64,000 nt of DNA from Caulobacter sp. (GTDB taxonomy: Bacteria; Pseudomonadota; Alphaproteobacteria; Caulobacterales; Caulobacteraceae). Shown one piece after another: positions 28,905 to 37,426 of the stretch. Below the pieces are notes generated by a model. That model was given only the letters and a program-made list of their open reading frames with translations, searched no databases and was not told where the DNA came from. Position numbers and translations under genes: made by a program. Numbering within the stretch: position 1 is the stretch's first letter; every line of letters begins with the position of its first letter. The stretch spans positions 284,906 to 348,905 of the forward strand of contig WGLL01000007.1 of the NCBI GenBank assembly GCA_016125585.1, read 5' to 3'.

Positions 28905-30395
28905 TCAGCCGCCGCGACGGCTCAGGCTGCTGACCGGCAGGGTCAGGGAGACGGTCAGGCCGGTCCCGGCCCAGTCCCGTTCCAGCGTGCCGCCCAGTTG
29001 CGTCTCGACGCTCAGCCGGGCGAGGGTGGAGCCGAAGCCTTCGCTGGTCGCCGGTCCCGGCACCGCCGGCCCTCCTGTCTCGATCCAGTCGATGCGCAGG
29101 ACGTTCTCCTGGCGCGAACCGTTGATCTGAACCTGGCCGTCGGGGGTCGAGAAGGCGCCATACTTGGCGGCGTTGGTCGCCAGCTCATGGAACACCAGGG
29201 CCAGCGGGGTGGCGACCTGGTCGTCGATCGCGGCGTCGTCGCCGGAGATGATGATGCGCCCGACGGCTTCGGTGTTGTAGGGCCGCAGGAGTTCGGCGAG
29301 CAGCTGCGACAGCTGGGTCGGGCGGCTGGACTCCCCGGCGGCCGCGTGGGGTCGCACAAAGTCGTGGGCGCGGCCCAGGGCGTTGATCCGTTCGCGCAGG
29401 TCCCGGGCAAAGTCGGCGGCCAGGGGAAAGCGCCGGGCCGACAGGGCGACCAGGCCCGAGATGACCGAGAAGATGTTCTTGATGCGGTGGCTCAGCTCCC
29501 GGCTCAGCAGGCTTTCCTGCTCGCTGAGCCGCTTCTGGTCGTGGATATCGGTGCAGGTGCCGAACCAGCGGGTGATGCGGCCGTCAACGTCGCGGATCGC
29601 CCGGGCCCGGCCCAGGGTCCAGCGATACTCGCCGCTGTGATGGCGTAGCCGGTATTCGATCTCATACGGCTCCCCCGTTTCCAGGGAATGGCGCCATCGC
29701 GCCCAGGCCCTTTCCTGGTCGTCCGGGTGAAACATGCCGTTCCAGCCTTCGCCGTCGGTCGAGCCGGGGGGAACGCCGGTGAACTCGTACCAGCCGGCGT
29801 TGTAGTAGTCGTGATAGCCGTCCGGCTGCGTCGACCAGACCATCTGCGGCAGGCTGTCGGCCATGGCGCGCAGCTGCACATTGACCTCGGCCCGGGCCGA
29901 CAGGGTCTGGCGCAATTCCAGCAGCTGCATGACCTGACGGGACAGGGCCAGAAGCCCTTCCCCCTGAGCCGGCGTCAGGCCCCCCGCACGGGCCTTGCGA
30001 TCGAGCACGCAGAGGGTGCCGAGCGCATCGCCGTCCACCGTTCTCAGCACCGCCCCGGCATAGAACCGGAACTGCTCCGGGCCGTTGACCAGCGGGCCGT
30101 CGGCGAAGCGCGGGTCGGCGCTCAGGTCCCGGACCACATACAGGGGGTCATCCTGGGCGATGGCGTGGGTGCAGACGGAAATCTGGCGCGGGGTTTCGGT
30201 TTCGTTGAAGCCCTTGGCGGACTTGAACCATTGCCGGTCGGCGGCGACCAGGCTGATCAAGGCCACAGGCGCCGCACAAATCCCGGCGGCAAGTGACGTC
30301 AGGTCGTCAAATGTGGATTCCGGCTCGGTATCGATGATCTTGTAGCCGTCCAGCGCATCAAGGCGGCGGCGTTCCTGCAAATCATCGATCATCAA
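28905..30395 (-). CDS. GAF-PAS-HWE/HisKA_2 family sensor histidine kinase
   Basis: GAF-like N-term (DDLTSLAAGICAAPVALISLVAADRQWFKS), PAS (YYNAGWYEFTGVPPG), RELSHRIKNIFSVISGLVALSAR. Confidence 0.9.
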   Translation of the reverse strand: MMIDDLQERRRLDALDGYKIIDTEPESTFDDLTSLAAGICAAPVALISLVAADRQWFKSAKGFNETETPRQISVCTHAIAQDDPLYVVRDLSADPRFADGPLVNGPEQFRFYAGAVLRTVDGDALGTLCVLDRKARAGGLTPAQGEGLLALSRQVMQLLELRQTLSARAEVNVQLRAMADSLPQMVWSTQPDGYHDYYNAGWYEFTGVPPGSTDGEGWNGMFHPDDQERAWARWRHSLETGEPYEIEYRLRHHSGEYRWTLGRARAIRDVDGRITRWFGTCTDIHDQKRLSEQESLLSRELSHRIKNIFSVISGLVALSARRFPLAADFARDLRERINALGRAHDFVRPHAAAGESSRPTQLSQLLAELLRPYNTEAVGRIIISGDDAAIDDQVATPLALVFHELATNAAKYGAFSTPDGQVQINGSRQENVLRIDWIETGGPAVPGPATSEGFGSTLARLSVETQLGGTLERDWAGTGLTVSLTLPVSSLSRRGG

Positions 30396-30467
30396 AACCT
30401 CAGGCGAATTGCGTTGGACCTATAACTACTCGCAATGCAAGAGGGTTGCGTGTCGTGTGGCTGACGG

Positions 30468-31976
30468 TCAGGCGCTGACAAGGAAGGAGAGTTGTCGCCC
30501 GGCGCCCTGGGCGTCCGCTTCCACCGCCTCCCGATCCGTCAGACGGGTCGGGTAGTCGCCGGTAAAGTAGTGGTCGGTGAATTGCGGGTTGGCCGGATCG
30601 CGCGGGCCGACGCCCAGCGCCTCATACAGACCCTCGACGCTCAGGAAGCCGAGGGTGTCGACCTCGAGAAACTTCGCCATCTCTTCCAGTGACTTGGTGG
30701 CCGCCAGCAGTTTGTCGCGTTCGGGCATGTCGATGCCGTAGAAGTCCGGCCACTTGATCGGCGGCGAGGCGCTGCGCAGATGCACCTCCTTGGCGCCGGC
30801 CTCGCGGACCATGCGCACGATCTTGCGGCTGGTGGTGCCGCGGACGATGGAGTCGTCGATCAGCACCACGCGCTTGCCCTCGAGCACCGCGCGGTTGGGG
30901 CTGTGCTTCATTCGCACGCCCAGCTCCCGGACGCCCTGGGTCGGCTGGATGAAGGTGCGGCCGATATAGTGGTTGCGGATGATGCCCATCTCGAAGGGCA
31001 GGCCGCTTTCCTGGGCGTAGCCGATGGCGGCGGGAACTCCGCTGTCGGGCACCGGCACGACCACATCGGCCGGCGCGGCGCTGTCCTGGGCCAGGCGGGC
31101 GCCCATCCGCTTGCGCACGTCATAGACCGACCGGCCGTCGACGAAGCTGTCGGGGCGGGCGAAGTAGACCAGTTCAAAGACACAGGGCCGGGCCCGCAGG
31201 GCCGGGAAGGGGCGGACCGACTCCACCCCGTTCTCGTCGATGATGATCATCTCGCCGTGCTGCACGTCGCGGATGAACCGGGCGCCGATCATGTCCAGGG
31301 CGCAGGTCTCCGACGCCAGCACCGGCTTTCCGGCCAGTTCGCCCAGCACCAGGGGGCGGATGCCCAGCGGATCGCGTACGCCGATCAGCTTCTTGTTGGT
31401 CAGGGCGATCAGGGCGTAGCCGCCCTCGATCTGGCTGATGGCGTCGATGAAGCGGTCGACGAACTTGGCTTTGCGCGAGCGGGCCAGCAGGTGAAGGATC
31501 ACTTCGCTGTCCGAGGTCGACTGGAAGATGGCCCCGTCGGACACCAGCCGGTTTCTCAGGGTGAAGAAGTTGGTCAGGTTGCCGTTGTGGGCCAGGGCGA
31601 CGCCGCCCGACTCCAGATCGGCGAACATCGGCTGGATGTTGCGCAGGCCCGCCCCGCCGGCGGTGGAGTAGCGGGTGTGGCCGATGGCGCTGCGGCCCGG
31701 CAGGCGATCGACCAGATCCTCGCCGGTGAAGGCGTCCCCGACCTTGCCGACATGGCGTTCGGTGTAGAAGCGCTTGCCGTCGAAGGTGGCGATGCCGCAG
31801 GCTTCCTGTCCCCGGTGCTGCAGGGCGTGCAGGCCCAGCGCCGCTACGGCCGAGGCCTCGGCCACGTCATGGACGCCGAACACCCCGCATTCGAGACGCA
31901 TGGTCTCGTCATCGGGATCGCGGTGGTCGGCCGGATTCCAGATCTTGCCGTCGGAGAGGCTATTGGAGAGGGTCAT
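30468..31976 (-). CDS. purF: Amidophosphoribosyltransferase
   Basis: LECGVFGVHDV, ALGLHALQHRGQEACGIATFDG, VVLIDDSIVRGTTSRKIVRMVREAGAKEVHLR. Confidence 0.96.
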   Translation of the reverse strand: MTLSNSLSDGKIWNPADHRDPDDETMRLECGVFGVHDVAEASAVAALGLHALQHRGQEACGIATFDGKRFYTERHVGKVGDAFTGEDLVDRLPGRSAIGHTRYSTAGGAGLRNIQPMFADLESGGVALAHNGNLTNFFTLRNRLVSDGAIFQSTSDSEVILHLLARSRKAKFVDRFIDAISQIEGGYALIALTNKKLIGVRDPLGIRPLVLGELAGKPVLASETCALDMIGARFIRDVQHGEMIIIDENGVESVRPFPALRARPCVFELVYFARPDSFVDGRSVYDVRKRMGARLAQDSAAPADVVVPVPDSGVPAAIGYAQESGLPFEMGIIRNHYIGRTFIQPTQGVRELGVRMKHSPNRAVLEGKRVVLIDDSIVRGTTSRKIVRMVREAGAKEVHLRSASPPIKWPDFYGIDMPERDKLLAATKSLEEMAKFLEVDTLGFLSVEGLYEALGVGPRDPANPQFTDHYFTGDYPTRLTDREAVEADAQGAGRQLSFLVSA

Positions 31977-32569
31977 CGGGCTTTCTCCACCAGGTCGTCC
32001 ATGGCGCCGCGCTGGTCGTCGCTGTAGCCGGCTCCGTCCTTGACCGCCTCTTCCACTTTCGGGGCGATCTTGCCTGCGGCGGCGAATCCTTCAGGCGCGA
32101 AGGCCTTGAGCACCCTTCCGGCCGCCTCGGTCAAGGGATAAAGCTTGGCCGACCTCACCCATTCGGGCGGACCGTGTTCTCCGCCGGCCAGATTGATCAG
32201 CAAGGTGAAGGCTCCCAGGATGATCAGCGCCCGTATGAGGCCAAAGGCCGCGCCCAGGATCCGGTCCAGCGCGCCCAGGGCGCCGGCCCCCTGAATCTGG
32301 TTGCTTATGCGACTGCTGATCACCTTGAAGATCAGGAAGACGATCACGAAAACGACGAGAAGCGCCGCGGTGACCGCCGCCCAGTCGGCGCTGATCACGC
32401 TGCGAAACACCGGGGCCGTGAAGCGAAGACAAAAGATCGCGATCAGGCTGGAGCCGATGAAGGTCACCGCGCCCAGCAGCTCGCGGGTCGCGCCGCGCAC
32501 GAAGGCCGTCAGGGCGCTGATCAGCAGCAACAGGCCGGCGAGGACGTCGAACAGGGTCAAGGCGTCCAC
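31973..32569 (-). CDS. CvpA-family membrane protein
   Basis: DALTLFDVLAGLLLLISALTAFVRGATRELLGAVTFIGSSLIAIF; GTG start; 4-bp overlap with purF. Confidence 0.85.
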   Translation of the reverse strand: MDALTLFDVLAGLLLLISALTAFVRGATRELLGAVTFIGSSLIAIFCLRFTAPVFRSVISADWAAVTAALLVVFVIVFLIFKVISSRISNQIQGAGALGALDRILGAAFGLIRALIILGAFTLLINLAGGEHGPPEWVRSAKLYPLTEAAGRVLKAFAPEGFAAAGKIAPKVEEAVKDGAGYSDDQRGAMDDLVEKAR

Positions 32570-33921
32570 CGTTGCTGGCCGATCCGGTCGATCGCCTCGG
32601 CCAGTCGCGAAACGCCGGTGACGGGCAGGGTGTCGCCCGCGCCGTTGGGCGCCAGGGCCCGGCCAAAGCCCAGCTTGGCGGCTTCCTTGAGGCGCGACTC
32701 CATGCGCCCGACCGGTCGCACGTCGCCTGAAAGACTGATCTCGCCAAACACCACGCAATCCTGGGGCAGGGGTTCATCCAGCGCCGACGAGGCCAGGGCC
32801 GCGGCGGCGGCGAGATCGGCCGCCGGCTCGGTTATCCGCAGGCCCCCGGCGACGTTGAGATAGACATCGCGGTTGCCAAAACCAAGCCCGCAGCGGGATT
32901 CAAGCACCGCCAGCACCATCGCCAGTCGCCCGCTGTCCCAGCCGACGACCGCCCGTCGCGGGGTGCCGTAGGCCGAGGGGGCCACCAGCGCCTGGAACTC
33001 CACCAGCACCGGGCGCGAGCCCTCGATCCCGGCGAACACCGCCGCCCCGGCCGACCGCTCGGCGCCGTCATGCAGGAACAGGGCCGAGGGGTTCTTGACC
33101 TCGCTGAGGCCGATGTCGCCCATTTCGAACACCCCGATCTCGTCGGTGGCGCCAAAACGGTTCTTGGCCCCGCGCAGCACCCGGAAGGGATAGCCCCGCT
33201 CGCCCTCGAAACTGAGCACCGCGTCGACCATATGCTCGACGACCCTGGGGCCGGCGATCTGACCGTCCTTGGTCACATGGCCGACCAGGATGACGGCGAT
33301 GCCCCGCTTCTTGGCCAGTCGCACCAGCTCGGCGGCGCAGGAGCGGACCTGGGTGACCGAGCCTGGCCCCGCCTCATGGGCGTCGCTCCACAGGGTCTGG
33401 ATGGAATCGATGACCACCAGGTCGAAGGGCTCCTTCTTCAGGCCTTCGAGGATGTCGCGCAGCGCCGTCTCGGCGGCCAGGCGAACATTGGCCTGGGCCA
33501 GTCCCATGCGCGCTGCCCGGCCGCGGATCTGTTCGACGGCTTCCTCGCCGGAGATGTAGGCGCAGCGGACGCCGCGTAGCGCCGCGCTGGCGACCACCTG
33601 CAGCAACAGCGTGGACTTGCCGACGCCGGGATCGCCCCCGACCAGGATCGCCGATCCGGGGACCACGCCGCCGCCGCAGACGCGGTCGAACTCATCGATG
33701 CCGGTGGTGATACGGGGCGGGGCCGGGGTGTCGCTCTCCAGTCCCTCAAAGGTCAGCCCGCCGCGCCGCGCGCCCTTTGCCGGCGCCAGCGCGCCCGGCG
33801 GGCGGCTGGCGACCTCCTCGACCAGGCTGTTCCAGGCCCCGCAGGCCGGGCACTGCCCCGCCCACTTGGGCGAAACCCCGCCGCAGGACTGGCAGACATA
33901 GACGGCGCCGTCGCGGGCCAT
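32557..33921 (-). CDS. radA: DNA repair protein RadA
   Basis: Zn finger VCQSCGGVSPKWAGQCPACGAWNSLVEE, Walker A GGDPGVGKSTLLLQV, KNRFG, Lon-like C-term. Confidence 0.96.
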   Translation of the reverse strand: MARDGAVYVCQSCGGVSPKWAGQCPACGAWNSLVEEVASRPPGALAPAKGARRGGLTFEGLESDTPAPPRITTGIDEFDRVCGGGVVPGSAILVGGDPGVGKSTLLLQVVASAALRGVRCAYISGEEAVEQIRGRAARMGLAQANVRLAAETALRDILEGLKKEPFDLVVIDSIQTLWSDAHEAGPGSVTQVRSCAAELVRLAKKRGIAVILVGHVTKDGQIAGPRVVEHMVDAVLSFEGERGYPFRVLRGAKNRFGATDEIGVFEMGDIGLSEVKNPSALFLHDGAERSAGAAVFAGIEGSRPVLVEFQALVAPSAYGTPRRAVVGWDSGRLAMVLAVLESRCGLGFGNRDVYLNVAGGLRITEPAADLAAAAALASSALDEPLPQDCVVFGEISLSGDVRPVGRMESRLKEAAKLGFGRALAPNGAGDTLPVTGVSRLAEAIDRIGQQRWTP

Positions 33922-34137
33922 GGGCGATTTCCGATTCGGATTGGTGGAAGGATAGCGCGGATGGGCGGCTCGGGATGCGAACCTGACCCGCGTCCGGATT
34001 TTGTTCCAGTTTTGTTCGAATGTCACGCCCTGTGACCCAAAGTCGCCATTCGCTCGCTTCAACCCGCTTCGGGTAGGCTTCATCAGCCTTTCTTAAGCGC
34101 TGGGGTTTTCAATCCGCGCCATGGATGGGGCGCAAGC

Positions 34138-35808
34138 ATGGATGGTCTAGGCGACGACGCCTCCGCGCGGGCCGAGCTCACCCGGCTGCGCGCCGAACTC
34201 AAGGCCCAGACCGCCCGCGCCGACGAGGCCGAGGCCCGCGCCGCCTGCCTGGTCAGGGCCAGGGACGAGGCCGTCGACCGCCAGGAATTCTACAACGCCA
34301 TTGTCCAGCTGCTGCCGGCGATCCTGATGGTCAAGGACGCCCGCGACGGCCGCTATCTGCTGGTCAATCGCGCCGCCGAGGAACTGCTTGGGCTCAGCGC
34401 GGCGGCCATGGTCGGCCACAGCGTCCATGACCTGTTTTCCCCCGACGAGGCGCGAGCCTTCGCCGAGGAAGACCGCGTGGTCATCGCCTCCGGCGAGATG
34501 ACCGTCGTCGAGAACGAGGTGGTCACCACCGCCGCCCGCGGCCGGCGCAGCTTCACCACCAAGAAGCTGGCCACCTATGGCGAGGATGGACCCCGCTACA
34601 TCGTCACCGTCGGCGAGGATGTCACCGACCGGCTGGAAACCGCCGCGGCGCTGCAGGCCGCCCTGGTCGCCGCCGAGGAGGCGGCGCTGTCCAAGAGCGT
34701 CTTCCTGGCCAACATGAGCCATGAAATCCGCACCCCGCTGAACGGCATCGTGGCCATCGCCGACATCCTGTCGCGGGAAGGTCTGGACGCGCGGGCCCGT
34801 GAGATGGTGGAGATCATCCGGGCCTCCGGCGAGACGCTGGAGCGGCTGCTGTCGGACATCCTGGATCAGGCCCGGATCGAATCCGGCCAGATCACCCTGG
34901 AGTCCGCGCCCTTCCACCTGGGTGAGATGGTGCGGGCGACGGCGGCCCTGGCCGAGCTCAAGGCGCAGGAGAAAGGCGTCGCCCTGCGGATCGACCTGTC
35001 GCCCGAGGTGGATATCGCCGTCGAGGGCGACATGGTTCGCGTGCGGCAGATCCTGACCAATCTCTTGAGCAACGCGGTGAAATTCACCGAAGCCGGGCAG
35101 GTGACGGTGACCGGCTTCAGGGTCCGCGACGACCGTATCCGGTTCGAGGTCCGCGACTCCGGCGAAGGCTTCGACGAGGCGACCCGGCAGAGAATCTTCG
35201 GTCGCTTCCAGCAGGCCGACAACACCATCACCCGCCGCTATGGCGGCACCGGGCTGGGTCTGGCGATCTCGCGGGAACTGGCGGCGCTGATGGGCGGGAC
35301 GCTGGATTGCGAAAGCCGGCCCGGGGAGGGCGCCGCCTTCTGGTTCGAAATTCCGTTGCCGGCGGTGGAGGAGCTGGAGGCGGTCGCGGTCCAGTCCGAC
35401 GAGGTGGTCGCGGCGTCGCGACTGCGGGTGCTGGTGGCCGACGACCATCCGACCAACCGCAAGGTCATCGAACTCATGCTTGAGGGGGCGGCCGAGGTCG
35501 TCTGCGTCGAGAACGGCCTGGAGGCGGTGGACGCCGTGGCGGTCCGGCCGTTCGACCTCGTGCTGATGGATATGCAGATGCCGGTGATGGACGGGCTGAC
35601 GGCCATTCAGCGGATCCGCTCCCGCGAGACCGAGGGCCGCATGCCGATCATCATGCTGACCGCCAACGCCCTGCCCGAACACGTCGCCGCCAGCCTTCAG
35701 GCCGGCGCCGACCGGCATCTGGACAAGCCGATCACGGCGATCAGTCTGTTCGCCGCCATCAATGAGGTCATGGCCGCCCGTGACGAGGCCGCCGCCGAAG
35801 CGGCGTGA
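34138..35808 (+). CDS. PAS / HisKA / HATPase_c / REC hybrid sensor kinase
   Basis: FLANMSHEIRTPLNGIVAIADIL, GTGLGLAISRELAALMGG, REC ADDHPTNRKVIELML...VLMDMQMPVMDGL; no TM. Confidence 0.92.
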   Translation: MDGLGDDASARAELTRLRAELKAQTARADEAEARAACLVRARDEAVDRQEFYNAIVQLLPAILMVKDARDGRYLLVNRAAEELLGLSAAAMVGHSVHDLFSPDEARAFAEEDRVVIASGEMTVVENEVVTTAARGRRSFTTKKLATYGEDGPRYIVTVGEDVTDRLETAAALQAALVAAEEAALSKSVFLANMSHEIRTPLNGIVAIADILSREGLDARAREMVEIIRASGETLERLLSDILDQARIESGQITLESAPFHLGEMVRATAALAELKAQEKGVALRIDLSPEVDIAVEGDMVRVRQILTNLLSNAVKFTEAGQVTVTGFRVRDDRIRFEVRDSGEGFDEATRQRIFGRFQQADNTITRRYGGTGLGLAISRELAALMGGTLDCESRPGEGAAFWFEIPLPAVEELEAVAVQSDEVVAASRLRVLVADDHPTNRKVIELMLEGAAEVVCVENGLEAVDAVAVRPFDLVLMDMQMPVMDGLTAIQRIRSRETEGRMPIIMLTANALPEHVAASLQAGADRHLDKPITAISLFAAINEVMAARDEAAAEAA

Positions 35809-35814
35809 CTCTGA

Positions 35815-36906
35815 TCAGCTGAACCGCTTCCAGGTCCGCTCCGCGCGCGCGCCGATCCGCACCAGAAGCTCGTAGGCGGTGGTGCCGGCCGCGGCCGCCG
35901 CGGCGTCGAGCGACAGGTTGGGACCGATCAGTTCGACCATGTCGCCGAAATCCTCCCCCTGCGGGACGTCCGTGACATCGATCGCCGTGAGATCCATCGA
36001 CACCTGGCCCACCACCGGGCGGGGACCGTCCGCGTACCAGACCACGCCGCCCTTGCTGGTCGAGCGCAGGATGCCGTCGGCGTAGCCCGCGCCGATGATC
36101 GCCACCTTCATCGGGCGGGTCGCCACGAAGTCTCCGCCGTAGCCGATGGACTCGCCGGGCGCCACGTCGCGCACCTGCAGGATCGGCGCCTCCAGAGTCG
36201 CCACCGTCTGCAACAGGTCGCCGTGCTGGCCGGTGGGGTCGCCGCCGTAGAGGCTGATGCCCGGGCGGACCTGATCGAAGATGTAGAGCGGCGAGATGAA
36301 GATCCCGGCGGAGTTGGCCAGGCTGGCCTTCGCCCCGCGGAACAGGAAGCGGGCGTCGTCGAACCGCAGGCGCTGTTTCGGGTTCAGCGGGTTGCCGGGC
36401 TCGTCGGCGCAGGCGAGGTGGCTGAGAACCCAGCCGATCTCCAGGCCCTTGAGCCTGTCGGGACGCTTTGCCAGCATCTCGACCTCGGCCATCGTCAGGC
36501 CCAGGCGATTGATGCCGGTATCGACATGCAGGGCGGCGGGCAGCGGCGCATCGCCCGCTTCCTTTCGCCAGCGCTCGATCTGCTCGAGACTGTTGAGCAC
36601 GGGAACGAGGCCGCCCGCCTTGAGCTGGGGCCCCGAGCCCAGCGGCGCGCCGTCAAGCACCAGGATGTCGGCCTGTTTGGACCCCATCGCCTTGCGCAGG
36701 GCCTCCCCTTCCGAAAGCCGGGCGACGTAGAAGGTTCTCGCCCCTTCTTCCCAGAGGCGCTCGCTGACCTGCACGGCGCCCAGGCCGTAGGCGTCGGCCT
36801 TGACCACCGGCGCCACCTCGAACCCCAGGGCCGCCCGCTTGAGCGTCCTGTAGTTGGCCGCCAGGGCGTCCATGTTGATCAGCAGGCGAGGGGTGTCGAC
36901 GGGCAT
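35815..36906 (-). CDS. alr: Alanine racemase
   Basis: PVVKADAYGLGAVQVSERLWEEGARTFYVARLSEG, GYGGDFVATRPMKVAIIGAGYADG, VSMDLTAIDVTD. Confidence 0.93.
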   Translation of the reverse strand: MPVDTPRLLINMDALAANYRTLKRAALGFEVAPVVKADAYGLGAVQVSERLWEEGARTFYVARLSEGEALRKAMGSKQADILVLDGAPLGSGPQLKAGGLVPVLNSLEQIERWRKEAGDAPLPAALHVDTGINRLGLTMAEVEMLAKRPDRLKGLEIGWVLSHLACADEPGNPLNPKQRLRFDDARFLFRGAKASLANSAGIFISPLYIFDQVRPGISLYGGDPTGQHGDLLQTVATLEAPILQVRDVAPGESIGYGGDFVATRPMKVAIIGAGYADGILRSTSKGGVVWYADGPRPVVGQVSMDLTAIDVTDVPQGEDFGDMVELIGPNLSLDAAAAAAGTTAYELLVRIGARAERTWKRFS

Positions 36907-37046
36907 GTCCGAGCCGTAGGTGGCGGGGCTGGGACGGTCAAGCACCCAGGATTGAACGGGGCATAACCCTGACGCATGACCAAAGCTTAAGGTGCGCCGG
37001 TCGCCGGAGGCGCTAGGGTCCCCGGCAGAACCGGAGAAAGTTTCCC

Positions 37047-37424
37047 ATGCGAATGCTCGTCGTCTGCGCGGCCGTCCTGACCGCGCCTCTGGCCATGCTG
37101 TCGGCGCCCGCCCTCTCCGTGGCCGCGGAGGCGACCGCGACCGCCGCGCCGGCCGAGGCGGCGCTGCGCAAGACCATCGCCGATTTCCAGGCCGGCAAGC
37201 CCGACTATGCCTCGATGTCCCCGGAACTGGCCGAGGCGGTCAGGCCGCAGGAAGCGACCATGGCCCAGCTCGCCCCGCTCGGGGCGATCACGGCGGTGAC
37301 CCGCACCGGCGATGGCGATACGCCCTACACGTTCGCGGTGACCTTCGAGGCGGGCGTGACCCTGAACTGGGCGATCAGCCTTGACGGCCAGGGGCTGATC
37401 ACCGGCTTGCTGGTCACCCAGTAG
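37047..37424 (+). CDS. Small exported protein, unknown
   Basis: Signal peptide; about 125 aa; ATG after a GGAG-like RBS. Confidence 0.65.
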   Translation: MRMLVVCAAVLTAPLAMLSAPALSVAAEATATAAPAEAALRKTIADFQAGKPDYASMSPELAEAVRPQEATMAQLAPLGAITAVTRTGDGDTPYTFAVTFEAGVTLNWAISLDGQGLITGLLVTQ

Positions 37425-37426
37425 CC

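Noticed and set aside
30780-32027. 415-aa plus-strand ORF opposite purF
   Set aside because: Antisense shadow of purF
34147-35718. 523-aa minus-strand ORF opposite hybrid kinase
   Set aside because: Antisense shadow of a clear PAS-HK-REC gene
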